NCBI RefSeq assembly: GCF_000003815.2
Contig: NC_049986.1
Span: 18,903,727 to 18,967,726 of the forward strand
Direction of reading: 5' to 3'
DNA: 64,000 bases
DNA from: Branchiostoma floridae
Lineage: Eukaryota > Chordata > Leptocardii > Amphioxiformes > Branchiostomatidae
Within the stretch, counting starts at the first letter, position 1, and each line of letters opens with the position of its first letter. Positions 1-11,865 of the stretch are shown here, in pieces. Made by a program: the position numbers and the translations under genes. The notes under the pieces were generated by a model. That model was not told the DNA's origin. It made no database searches and worked only from the letters and a program-made list of their open reading frames with translations.

Positions 1-760
1 GTACCCGGAAAAAGATTATTTTCAAGACAATATCTTTAATATTTGATATAAGTGATTTTTATTGTATAGTGTATATCGTTACAAACTGAACAAAATGTCA
101 GTGTTTGATTGGCGTTTGAAGTAAAGAAATACTGAAGGAAGTTGTTCTTTCACTACCCCTAAAACGCTCTCACAACGACAAAAATTCGCTCTCACCCAGA
201 CCGTAAAATTCGCTCACTTCTAAAGCCGAGTTGGTAGGAGAGCCTCACGAAGTGAGAGAACTTTTTGTTCTGTGGGTGAGAGAGAATTTCAGCGTTGTGT
301 GTCGGAAAAAGATTGATTGTCAAGACCATATCTTTGGAATGAATAATTGGTATTGTATAGTGTATATCGTTAAAAAGTAAACAAAATATCAGTGTTTATT
401 TTGCGCTTGAAGTGAAACAAGAAAGCTTCTGAAAAAAAGCTGGCTGATGCGTATTTTGAAAAAAAAGCCAGTATGCAGATATATTCGAGAAAATCAGTTT
501 GTTCTTGTGTAATTCTGTGATATAGATGTTGTATGGGCATTTTGTGGAAAGTTAGAACGACATACACATGTATAAGCAGAGTATCGCACGTCTCATTCAA
601 ATATCCCAACATCGAAAAAATGCAGAAGTAGAACAGGTGCAAATGTGAGTTTTAATGTTCTATACAAAAGTATTGTTAATAATTATTTCAATGGATGCAA
701 AAATTAGTATTTTGATGGAAGTAAAAAAAGAAAAAAAAAAAGAAGGTTAAAAAAATTATT

Positions 761-831
761 GCCTCCCCGGAATCGAACCGGGTGCATTGGTTTACAACGC
801 GCAAATTTTCCCACTGCGCTAGAAGGACCAT
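761..831 (-). pseudogene. tRNA-like Pol III unit (degenerate tRNA or SINE head)
   Basis: On the minus strand the A box TAGCGCAGTGG and B box GGTTCGATTCC both match the Pol III consensus at tRNA-like spacing. The T arm is a perfect 5-bp stem (CCCGG/CCGGG) and a D-like stem GCGC/GCGC is present. The acceptor stem pairs at only about four of seven positions and no clean anticodon stem forms, so it is not a working tRNA as read. A run of T follows directly after the 3' end, which would serve as a Pol III stop. Around the 5' end CGCTAGAA and TTCTAGCG form an 8-bp inverted repeat. Confidence 0.5.
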
Positions 832-909
832 GTTCTAGCGAGGTCCGTTTAAACAGGTATATAAAATATTTGGCATGGAAAAATACTGAATGAAGTTATT
901 CTTTCACTA

Positions 910-1064
910 CTGTAAATGCAGAAATGTTCGCGGTGGATTAATGTTCGCGGTTTTCGCGGCTGCCGCACAGTGCATGGTGCTACCGCGAAATTAAAACCAC
1001 CGCGAAAAGTCCATTTTCCCGTTACCGCGAAATTAAATCCCCGCGAACTTAAATGCATTTACAG
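910..1064. mobile_element. MITE family 1 (CTGTAAATGC ends), copy 1
   Basis: A 155-bp element with inverted ends CTGTAAATGC / GCATTTACAG, flanked by TA on both sides. The inside is a set of GTTCGCGG / CCGCGAAC palindromes. It sits in a satellite unit. Removing the element and one TA restores CACTATTCC, the sequence found at the same place in a neighbouring unit (near 2262), which supports a TA target duplication. No transposase is present. Other copies are at 12147 and 38787. Confidence 0.85.
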
Positions 1065-1268
1065 TATTCCCAAAGCGCTCTCACATCGACAAAAGTTCGC
1101 ACTCACTCAGACCCCAAAAAGCGCTCACTCCTACAGCCGGGTTGGCAAGGATGCCTCCCGAAGTGAGAGACATTTTGTTCTGTGTGTGAGAGAGAATTTC
1201 AGCGTTGTGGTCGGAGCAAGATGATTCTCAGACATATCTTTAGTATTTGTATAAGTGATGTTATTGTA

Positions 1269-1368
1269 NNNNNNNNNNNNNNNNNNNNNNNNNNNNNNNN
1301 NNNNNNNNNNNNNNNNNNNNNNNNNNNNNNNNNNNNNNNNNNNNNNNNNNNNNNNNNNNNNNNNNNNN
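1269..1368. other. Sequence gap (100 N)
   Basis: Run of N inside the satellite array; the round size suggests a placeholder of unknown length. Confidence 0.99.
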
Positions 1369-3218
1369 TCTTTCACTTCTCCAAAAGCGCTCTCAAATCG
1401 ACAAAAGTTCGCAATCACTCAGACCCCAGGAAAGCGCTCACTCCTACAGCCGCGTTGGCAGGGAAGCCTCCCGGAGTGAGAGAACTTTTTGTTCTGTGTG
1501 TGAGAGAGAATTTCAGCGTTGTGTGTCGGAAAAAGATTGATTGTCAAGACAATATCTTTAATATTTGGTATAAGTGATTGGTATTGTATAGTGTATATCG
1601 TTACAAACTGAATAAAATGTTAGTGTTTATTTTGGGTTTTAAGTAAAAAATACTAAAAGAAGTTGTTCTTTCACTACCCCAAAAGCGCTCTCACATCGAC
1701 AAAAGTTCGCACTCACTCAGACCCCAAAAAGCGCTCACTCCTACAGCCGGGTTGGCAAGGAAGCCTCCCGAAGTGAGAGAACATTTTGTTCTGTGGGTGA
1801 GAGAGAATTTCAGCGTTGTGTGTCGGAGAAAGATTGATTCTCAAGACAATATCTTTAGTATTTGGTATAAGTGATTGTTATTGTATAGTGTATATCGTTA
1901 CAAACTAGACAAAATGTCAGTGTTTATTTTGAGGTTTAAGTAAAAAATACTAAAAGAAGTTGTTCTTTCACTTCTCCAAAAGCGCTCTCACATCGACAAA
2001 AGTTCGCACTCACTCAGACCCAAAAAAAGCGCTCACTCCTACAGCCGCGTGGGCAGGGAAGCCTCCCGGAGTGAGAGAACTTTTTGTTCTTTGTGTGAGA
2101 CAGAATTTTAGCGTTAAGTGTCGGAAAAAGACTGATCGTCAAGACAATGTCTTTGGTTTAAGTGATTGTTAGTGTATGATGTATATCGTTTCAAACTATA
2201 CAAAATGTCAGTGTTTAACATGCGTTTGAAGTAAAGAAATAATAAAAGAAGTTGTTCTTGCACTATTCCGAAAGCGCTCTCACATCGACCAAATTTCGCT
2301 CTCACTCAGACCAAAAAAATCGCTCACTCCTACAGCCTGATCGGCGGGGAAAGCCTCCGAGGTGAGAGAACTTTTTGTTCCGTGGGTGAGAGAGAAATTC
2401 TGCGTTGTGTGTCGGAATGATATGATTGTCGAGGAAATGTCTATAATATAACAGAATGTCATTTTTGAAAAGGTTTATTATTGGAAACTGAAGAAAATGA
2501 CGCTGTTCATTGCCTTTATGAAGATAAGGAAACTGAACCAAGTTATTCTTCCACTACTCCGAAAGCGCTCTCACATCGACCAAATTTTGCTCTCACTCAG
2601 ACCAAAATAAATCGCTCACTCCTCCAGCCAGATCGGCGGGGAAAGCCCTCGAGGTGAAAGAACTTTTTGTTCTGTGGGTGAGAGAGAATTTCTGCGTTGT
2701 GTGTCGGAATAAAGTGATTGTCGAGGAAATGTCTATAATATAACAGAATGTCATTGTTAAAATGGTTTATTATTTGAAACTGAAGAAAATGACACTGTTC
2801 ATTCCCCTTTAGAAGTTAAGAAAACTCAAGAAAGTTATTCTTCCACTACTCCGAAAGCGCTCTCACATCAACAAAGTTTCGCTCTCACTCAGACCAAAGT
2901 AATCGCTCACTCCTCCAGCCGGGTTGGTAGGGGAAGCCTCGCGGAGTGAGAGAACTTTTTGTTCTGTGGGTGAGAGAGAATTTCAGCGTTGTGTGTCGGA
3001 ATAATATGACTGTCGAGGAAATGTCTATAATATAACAGAATGTCATTGTTAAAAAGGTTTATTAGTGGAAACAAGAAAATGACACTGTTCATTGCCATTT
3101 GGAAGTTAAGAAAACTCAAGCAAGTTATTCTTCCACTACTTCGAAAGCACTCTCACATCGACCAAATTTCGCTCTCACTCAGACCAAAAAAATCGCTCAC
3201 TCCTCCAGCCTGATCGGC

Positions 3219-3359
3219 NNNNNNNNNNNNNNNNNNNNNNNNNNNNNNNNNNNNNNNNNNNNNNNNNNNNNNNNNNNNNNNNNNNNNNNNNNNNNNNNNN
3301 NNNNNNNNNNNNNNNNNNNNNNNNNNNNNNNNNNNNNNNNNNNNNNNNNNNNNNNNNNN
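3219..3359. other. Sequence gap (141 N)
   Basis: Run of N inside the satellite. The sequence on its left, about 2486-3218, recurs apparently unchanged on its right at 3360-4092 with an offset of 874 bp, so this part of the array may be misassembled. Confidence 0.99.
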
Positions 3360-5504
3360 AACTGAAGAAAATGACGCTGTTCATTGCCTTTATGAAGATA
3401 AGGAAACTGAACCAAGTTATTCTTCCACTACTCCGAAAGCGCTCTCACATCGACCAAATTTTGCTCTCACTCAGACCAAAATAAATCGCTCACTCCTCCA
3501 GCCAGATCGGCGGGGAAAGCCCTCGAGGTGAAAGAACTTTTTGTTCTGTGGGTGAGAGAGAATTTCTGCGTTGTGTGTCGGAATAAAGTGATTGTCGAGG
3601 AAATGTCTATAATATAACAGAATGTCATTGTTAAAATGGTTTATTATTTGAAACTGAAGAAAATGACACTGTTCATTCCCCTTTAGAAGTTAAGAAAACT
3701 CAAGAAAGTTATTCTTCCACTACTCCGAAAGCGCTCTCACATCAACAAAGTTTCGCTCTCACTCAGACCAAAGTAATCGCTCACTCCTCCAGCCGGGTTG
3801 GTAGGGGAAGCCTCGCGGAGTGAGAGAACTTTTTGTTCTGTGGGTGAGAGAGAATTTCAGCGTTGTGTGTCGGAATAATATGACTGTCGAGGAAATGTCT
3901 ATAATATAACAGAATGTCATTGTTAAAAAGGTTTATTAGTGGAAACAAGAAAATGACACTGTTCATTGCCATTTGGAAGTTAAGAAAACTCAAGCAAGTT
4001 ATTCTTCCACTACTTCGAAAGCACTCTCACATCGACCAAATTTCGCTCTCACTCAGACCAAAAAAATCGCTCACTCCTCCAGCCTGATCGGCGGGGAAAG
4101 CCTCCGAGGTGAGAGAACTTTTTGTTCCGTGGGTGAGAGAGAAATTCTGCGTTGTGTGTCGGAATGATATGATTGTCGAGGAAATGTCTATAATATAACA
4201 GAATGTCATTTTTGAAAAGGTTTATAATTGGAAACTGAAGAAAATGGCGCTGTTCATTGCCTTTAAGAAGATAAGAAAACTCAAGCAAGTTATTCTTCTA
4301 CTACTCCAAAAGCGCTCTCACATCGACCAAATTTCGCTCTCACTCAGACCAAAATAAATCGCTCACTCCTCCAGCCGGGTTGGCGGGGAAAGCCCCCGAG
4401 GTGAAAGAACTTTTTGTTCTGTGGGTGAGAGAGAAATTCTGCGTTGTGTGTCGGAATAAAGTGATTGTCGAGGAAATGTCTATAACATAACAGAATGTCA
4501 TTGTTAAAATGGTTTATTAGAGGAAACTGAAGAAAATAACACTGTTAATTGCCATTTGGAAGTTCAGAAAACTCAAGCAAGTTATTCTTCCACTATTCCG
4601 AAAGCGCTCTCACATCGACCAAATTTCGCTCTCACTCAGACGAAAAAAATCGCTCACTCCTACAGCCGGGTTGGCAGGGAAAGCCTCGCGAAGTGAGAGA
4701 ACTTTTTGTGCTGTGTGTGAGAGAGAATTCTAGTGTTTGTGTGTCGGAATAAAAATGTCTGATGTATCAAAGAATAGTTTGTCTTTGGAAAGAATAATTC
4801 GATATGTGTTTGAGAGTTGATTTCTGCAAGTGTTTGAGACAAAAAAATTGCACATTTGTTGACGCGACATATTCTCGTGGTGTCTGTACTATGTGAAGAA
4901 TGCAATCAACCCCCAAAACTTTAAAGTCGTCGTACTTATACATCCGAACAAAGATCTTTTAACCAGTTCTCTTCAGGGACGGATTTTTTTCCACCTTTAG
5001 CTTTCTTACCATGGGTGACTGACTTGCAGAAACTTCTTGCTGTGTATGTGAAAAAAAATTCAGCCTCAGTTTTTGGATAATATTTGTTTTTACAGATATG
5101 ATGTATGACTGCACGAACGATCGGAAAGAGTATCTAAGAAAGGTATCGAGCTTGCAAGTTTGAGTCGGTGACATGTGTGCGTACATTCTATGAATCTATG
5201 AGACATTCCAGCTACGGTATATTTCAAATACATGTCTCTATGGGAAAAAGGCAAATCATATAAGCTATATAACAGGTCCAAAGTCAAATTCATGCTGGCC
5301 ATTGTATCATTAATGCTGAAATAGAAATGGATTTGAATACCGGTCACGGTATTCACTAAAACAATATAATAGCCTCTATATTGAAGAATAAAGTACATGT
5401 TGAACCGAGAAACCGTCTGTATATGCTTGCATTTATAACATTTGTGAAGAATGATATAGGACAACACATGGTAAAAAAATCACCTTTTGAAAATCTGTTA
5501 CTGT

Positions 5505-5690
5505 GTGCGAAGTTTTTCAACTTTGGAGTGGGAGAGAAAAATCTGTCGATGTGTGTGACCTTTTCCAACGGTTGTGTGAGAGAGAAAAATCTGTCAATGT
5601 GTGCGACCTTTTTCAACTGTTGTGTGAGAGAGAAAAATCTGTCTGTGTGTGAGACCTTTTTCAACCCTTCTGTGTGAGAGAAAATTCGTT
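5505..5690. repeat. 48-bp minisatellite, about four units
   Basis: Four units of 48 bp, each GTGTGNGACCTTTTTCAAC followed by a GTGTGAGAGAGAAAAATCTG-like half. The period is a multiple of three, so both strands stay open and show 16-residue peptide repeats. No initiation context, splice sites or family likeness supports a gene. The purine-rich half resembles the GTGAGAGAGAA tract of the satellite to the left. Confidence 0.85.
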
Positions 5691-6265
5691 CTATGTATAC
5701 GTTTAATTTTGCAACACTTGGCCCCCAATAGTCTGCGGCATGACTAAATGTACTTCAGCTTTGGTACATCTACTATGTTCTTTTATTCCTGCTAAAACTA
5801 TTTTGTTGCTTTTAAAGATCTAATTTTTTTAAAGTACAATATTCAAAGATTTTGTGGACACATAACTAGTATGAACCGCCATTCAGCGACATCGCAGTGA
5901 GAATTGTTCGCTGGTCCGGATTTATCGGAACAAAAGGTAAATTGGTGGATAATTTCTTCTCGGGCGACTGAACTCTCACGGGACTTCCAGCCCACTAGCT
6001 CTCTTTGAATATAACAGGTCGAGGTCTCTTTAACCGCTGAACAAAGATGGTATTATAACATTTTTCACATTCTGCGCAACATTAAATTAGCCCAAGTGAA
6101 GGACGCTCTCTCCTTAATCGACGTTTACTAACATACGTTTTGCTCGTAATGACTGCCTCGTAAATAGTTAGTAGTTGTCTTTACTCGTAACGTCCCGGTC
6201 GAACCAGTCTATAAGAGTTATCTTTCCATTGAATTTGTAAACACACGTCGAAAGGACTGGCAAAG
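5691..6265. other. Upstream region of the sialyltransferase gene
   Basis: No gene, repeat or convincing TATA box was recognised here. It should hold the promoter and 5' UTR of the gene starting at 6266, but the transcription start cannot be placed from sequence alone. Confidence 0.4.
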
Positions 6266-8578
6266 ATGGCGTCCAAACTAGCTGTTATGTCGTCTGGAGA
6301 CCAGGATACCTCTACCCCGAGACGCAAGAACCCAGGAAGACGAGTCGTCATCTTGATAGGTTTCTTTGCTGTCATCACATCGGTTCATTTCCTTCTAAGC
6401 GTCTTCGTAAGGTAAGAATTGGTCCACCGTTTGGCGCACTAACGATAATATAGAATTGTAGACGAGACAGACCTGAGTGGAGGGTTGGAGAAATCTATAT
6501 CATAAATCTATACCGACCCCAAGGGCTACTTGTGCAAGATGTATACATGTATTACATGAATTAATATATGTATGAAAAAAATGTATGAATTTAAGCAATA
6601 ATTCACAGTATAGTAATGACTGTAAGGTAATATTGGTGGAATTTTCAGAGTCAACCACGGCCTTGCGATGTGTCCTGTATTTTTTCCCTTTTGATTATTC
6701 CTTTTCCTGTCAACGTTCTTCTTGAAGTTTTCTCTCATTTCAAACTAGACTTTACATGTACTATTGCAGTGAAGACGTGACAATGCCTGTTCGGCAATAC
6801 AAGCTGCAGAGAAACCTGACAACAAACGTGACTGTTCAGCCTGGCGTGACATCCCGTGAACCGGTCCAGGCGTCTGTCTCTCTTTCACCCGACCCCACAT
6901 GGACCTTTAACGCCCAAGCGGTGCAAGATCTAAGGTCAGTGAAGAGTCTGAAGACTTTCTCCAAAGAGACAATTTCATCTACACACAAATGTCTGGGAAA
7001 AGACCCATTTCTTCTGTTCTCTTCTTTAAGCCGAGCAGCCCTATATTTACAGTTACAATTTCAATGTTCTCTAAAGCAAAGTCTTCACCATGTGATAATT
7101 ATTGTAGCAGTAGCGTTACTTACGTTTTGTCGAGTTGTGTACATGTGCATTTCTCGAGCTCACCAAGACGACTCTGCCATTTTGAAGTCTTCACAATTCA
7201 GATATCGATTTTACCAGGTTTATTATAACAACAATCTCTTCATCTCTCTTGTTAAGCGTTCAATTATCAATGAAAAATACAGGTAACGGTACCTCCATGA
7301 ATTTCTCATCGTACAGGAAATCTACCTCGAGACTACACCCTGACGTATTCCTTGAGAGAAGCACGTTGGGGAATACGAAGGAAAAACCTCCACCGACCTG
7401 TAATGTTACAACGAAACGCAGCAACACCACAGTGTGCCCATCACAACACAACGTCGGTCATTACCGAACATGTGCTGTTGTGGGCAACAGCGGCATACTC
7501 CTGGGGAGCGATTGCGGTCCCGCCATCGACTCCAAAGACTACATCATACGGATAGACCTCCCGGCTGTGAAGGGGTTTGAAAGAGACGTTGGACGGAGGA
7601 CAAACATGACAGTTTTGAACATGAGCACGCCAAAGCGACTTGAAACCTCGTCACAGATGACGAACCGGAGTCAGGATGTGTACAAGAGTCGTTTGCAGAA
7701 CATCGACGGTTCAGTTTTAGTGGCAGACAGACTGTCCGTGGGTAAACTAAGGAGGGCTCTCATGAAGTACCGACTGTCCTTCGTCTTGTTCATCAGTTCA
7801 AAGAGGCTGAAAATGGGTAGTGGAGTTCGCAGGTAATATTCAACTTTCTTCTCTCTAGTTTTTTCACTCTCTCTCTATCTCTTCTCGTTTCACTCTATCT
7901 CTATCTCTTCATCGCTCTTCAGCTGGTGCTGATGCAAACTCTCTGTCTTACTTTCTCTACCACACAATCTCTTTCTTTCTCTCTTTTGCACTATCCTTCC
8001 CCCTCTCTCTCTCTCTTTCTGCATAAGATTTAAAGAACCTCTGGTTAGATTGTGATGGACGCTGGTAGGTGTTGGGAAAACAGAGGTCAAGGCGGGTTTC
8101 ATTGGGGCTATAGTGATTCATAATTTATCCTGAATAATTACGATTTCGATTTCTGTTGCAGATAGCTTTTGATGTCAAGGAGGAGTGCTGTAGGTTTGTT
8201 AAGGAACTGTTAGGGCACTTTTGTTAAGATGTTTCGAAGAGAGAATTATAGAACAAATGAATGAAGAATTTTTGTATCTGTTTCTTCAGTGTGGCGTCTG
8301 GAATATCCGGGAAACGCTCTGTCGGAAGTCCGTCCACTGGCCTTGTCACTGTGTTCATGGCTAGCACTTTTTGTGACCAGCTCCATCTGTACGGCTTCTT
8401 CCCTTTCCAACGGGATGAGAAGAAGAGACCCGTGCCCTACCACTACTACCCGGGCGATTCCGTCAAGCCGATCCTCCAGGCTGGAAAGCACCACATGAGT
8501 AACGAGTACAATTTGTACAAGAAGTTACAGAAACGGGGCGTTTTGAAGCTTCAAGTTGGGAAGTGTGGAAAACAGTGA
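6266..8578 (+). CDS. Alpha-2,8-sialyltransferase (ST8Sia-like), four exons, 378 aa
   Basis: Exons 6266-6411, 6749-6934, 7317-7832 and 8290-8578; all introns are phase 2 and GT-AG. The enzyme would transfer sialic acid from CMP-sialic acid to sialylated glycans in the Golgi lumen (GT29 family). The sequence shows a short cytosolic tail, a type II membrane anchor at residues 27-48, a stem with several N-glycosylation sites, sialyl motif L starting at Cys163 (CAVVGNSG, then DCGPAID and VKGFERDVG), motif S from about Pro297 (PSTGLVTVFMAS), motif III as PYHYYPG and motif VS as His350-x4-Glu355. Motif wording and length fit ST8Sia rather than ST3 or ST6 types; which ST8Sia member it is cannot be told by eye. 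The start is the first ATG before the anchor. It looks complete and intact; the neighbouring genes are unrelated. Confidence 0.92.
7857..8010 (+). repeat. CT-rich low-complexity stretch
   Basis: Pyrimidine-rich CTCTCT/TTTCTCT sequence in the last intron of the sialyltransferase gene. No coding value. Confidence 0.8.
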
Positions 8579-9238
8579 AAATTCTACATCTCTCGCAACA
8601 CTACATCTCGACTTTTGGGACAAGGCTAAAAAAACAGCCAAAGGAAGCTGCACAAGACCAATGCCATTAGGTACACAAGATGATGAATGTTTTTTCTTGC
8701 AATTGTGTTGGAACAAAGCTTTTAACTGTTCAACTATGGTTTCTACCAACGCAGATGAGTCTTCATTCGAAGATCTCGTTAATAGCATGTACTAAAAGAA
8801 GAGAAAAAAATCCCCAGTGACGGACCACATTGCTAGAAGCAACTGTGTGTTTAGCTGGGCAAGGAAATAGACAAGATAACAGTCGTATTCGGTGGATCAA
8901 GGAGGTGGTCTGGACAAGAAAGTCAACCATTGCATCATCATGGATAGATTGTTCAGCTTCTTCTTCTTTCACAAAATAGGACTGAAATTTGGATGCGGAA
9001 AATGCGGATGCGTAGTACGCGGATGTTGTCCATAATATCAAGTCTGGGTGGTATGCAACCCAAATGATCAACATTCTTAGTGTACATATACATGTATAAT
9101 CAGTTAGATATCTGTTTTTACAATGCACTAACGTTACGTTAACGTTGTCACACGCTCTTTCCAACTGTCTTATCGTTCGTTTTTGTGTGCAACTTAGCCT
9201 GATCTTCATTCGCGCACACATCAGAGTTGCTGGGAGAG

Positions 9239-9244
9239 AATAAA
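9239..9244 (+). terminator. Poly(A) signal AATAAA, sialyltransferase candidate
   Basis: The hexamer AATAAA lies about 660 bp after the stop codon at 8578 with no other clear hexamer noticed between. It implies a 3' UTR of about 0.7 kb. Confidence 0.45.
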
Positions 9245-11865
9245 GTCTGTGTAACAAAACTATTCCCGTTTCTATTCATATAGAGCCGTACTTAAGGATC
9301 ATAAGGTTCTTTGATCTGTCAATAATACTATACATACATTTATATATGGGACGTATAAAAGTATGTATGTGTGTGTGTGTGTGAGCGTACATGTGTGTGT
9401 GTTTGCATGTAACGTTACGTGGCTGTGAGTGCAAGTGCAAGTAAATCTCAAAATTATCATCTTCACTCTTTTTCAATTAACTTGAATGCCTCATTCAGTA
9501 AAAACAGCCCCTTTATTGTATGTTCGGTACATATCATATTACAACATATTAAGCATTTACACTGTAATGCAACTTCCCGTAGTAATAAGCCTGAAGTACA
9601 TGTATTTTTCAATGTTTATAAATTCAACTTTACAAATTGTTTCATTGCTGCATCCATGCAGTATTCCATTCTCATACAAATTATAACATTACACATAAAA
9701 TGTAGAAAAGTGTAAAATCTTGCTTAGCTTATAGACATCTTCTGTATTCAAGATTGGTATTTCAAAAAGGCAGACAACAGCGTCCATGACAAATGGAACA
9801 AATATGCGCCCTGGCGTCCTATCGGTAATTGCAATCATTGGGCTGCGATCGAAAAATGGACAGATTACATTCCATAGATAAAAACAATCTGTAATGCTTT
9901 GAGTGTTTCGTAGTCTTTTCAGTCATACTGCTACATTTTGCATGATATTCCAATTTTGGAGTCAAGGGTTAACACATGCAATTAAGGTCACATGGGGATG
10001 CAGTGCAATTGCTTATATAATCTAGTGCATGTAGTGAGGGTCTTTTGGATAGTTTTAGATGAAACTTCTCGACTGAGAATGATGTCACCATACACATAGC
10101 ACAAACATGAAATTCATCCAATGTGTGACAATTCAGACAAATGCAATGGGTTAATATTCATTGTTTACTTAACAACAGTATAAAGATGTATTTGCCCTTG
10201 TTAGCAGCTGAAAATATTACAAATTTAAAGTAAATTGCACAGTATAAAATTTAGTACAAAGACAACAACTACACCACTAGACAGCAATGCCTATTTCCGA
10301 CAATAATTTCAACGGATAATTGCACTACACCAATATGCAACTCTGAATTCATAATTTTGTTTTCATTAGCAGCTTTTATGATTTAATTCAATGCAAAGAT
10401 AGCTGGGACTAACTTTTTCCTATCAATGTCCACCGTAAAATTTTAAACGTCATTTCACTGATTTCAGATTTCATCAACCTTACCCATTTCTACTTGTCTC
10501 TCTCTCTCTCTCTCAATGCAGAGCTTTTTCTCCATCTGAAGTTCAGTAACTCTACTTGAAAAACCACTACCCAATCATTCAAGATCTACTAAACCAGGAC
10601 CAGGTCTCCTGAACCTGTCCCTCCATCCTGGGATGGAATTTTGCTTGCTGGGACGAGCAAAAATTTCACCCCGTGTGTAAAAAAAATCTTAACTTCATGA
10701 CATGAAAATATATTCTTGCATTGCCAACCTTAGATGCATGTAACATATTTAACATTTTGCATGTCTAACATTAATCATACTTTTGAGGCAGTTCTGAGCA
10801 CAGACTGAGGTAACTTTCTTGCTATGAATTGAGCAAACAACAACTGGATCTTTTGCCTACTTAAATGCATCTGGCTTTTCTAAACAACATTCAACAAATA
10901 AGATTAGTATATATATACAAAGCTGAACAGCAGCAGGTTGTAAATGCTTTCCACTTTTTTTACAAATATTGTCATCATTTGGTACTCTTTTCTTCATGAA
11001 AGCCCAAGTCTGCATATCTCTGATGCCCCAATGATGCTACATGCACTTAATGTACACAGCATGTACAATGTAGTCACATGCACAACAGGAATAAATGTCA
11101 GTATACAAAATTTGCTGTCAGCCAATACAAAGGCTTGGACTATGAAAATTCATTATCAATTTTGGGATAAATTTGAACATTCCTTATTCACTAGTACTAT
11201 CATTACAAACAAGACTTATTCATTAGACTACAGAATGCTGACTGACAAAGGTGTAAAATGCTGCATGTTATCAAAGGCCACACCAGCCCAATTCCTTGGC
11301 TTACAGACACTTCTAAGTAATACAAGGAAGACAAGAACATGAAAAGAAAGAGTTGGGAGAAAACGGCAATTCCTATATTCACCATCTGTGCGCATATAAT
11401 ACAATATTATGACAAGTGTAATACAAATATAAATGAGTACTTTTTTCTGTTTTTAGATCTCATTGGGGAGATTTAGACAAGAGTTATAAACTCAATGCTG
11501 CAGCTACGATCTCTGAACCTCAGGTCAATGGATACTTTTATTTCTGTCTTTCGATTAATTGGGGAGATTTGGACAAATGCGACATCATTATAAATCTGAT
11601 GTGCCTACAACCTCTGAACCTCAGGTCATCAGGGAGGCACTTAAGGCTGTCTTTTTTATCAGAGCACATTGAATTTTGTCTTTCCAACTCACAAAGCCTA
11701 ACACACACACATTGTCCATTCTTTTTGTCATTCTTGTGTGAAAGAGTAAACATTTTTTAATCTCTTTTTTAAACTATGACAGCCAATGAATCAGCTTGGT
11801 GTGGCCTAACATGAAATATTACCCTACACCAGTACTCATTCAAACCAGAGCTAGTATGTTGAGTA
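9245..11865. other. Gene-poor AT-rich intergenic DNA
   Basis: Holds short TG/CA microsatellite tracts near 9365-9405 and a (CT)n run near 10497-10514. The open frames here are short, lack splice context and resemble no family I know. I see no gene in this stretch. Confidence 0.6.

Larger units (their letters stand above)
1..4745. repeat. Satellite array, unit about 290-300 bp
   Basis: Tandem units recur with the landmark GCGCTCTCACATCGAC near 1077, 1387, 1686, 1983, 2274, 2568, 2858, 3148, 3439, 3732, 4022, 4313 and 4606. Each unit carries a hairpin AGAAC-TTTTT-GTTCT followed by a GTGAGAGAGAA tract and a short AT-rich part. The array runs off the left edge, is interrupted at about 370-908 by unrelated DNA, and is broken by two N runs. 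Open frames of 60-130 codons inside it exist on both strands and simply repeat with the unit, so I do not call genes. Confidence 0.9.

Noticed and set aside
761-831. Functional tRNA with GTA anticodon
   Set aside because: The loop TTGTAAA is present but the flanking bases do not pair and the acceptor stem is poor.
1131-4905. Many frames of 60-130 codons across the satellite
   Set aside because: They recur unit by unit on both strands and some run through N gaps; typical of satellite sequence.
5356-5677. Overlapping open frames on both strands across 5505-5690, with 16-residue repeats
   Set aside because: Produced by a 48-bp tandem repeat whose period is a multiple of three; no start context, splice sites or family likeness.
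5505-5690. Possible CRISPR array
   Set aside because: Adjacent 48-bp units without spacers in a eukaryotic genome; it is a minisatellite.
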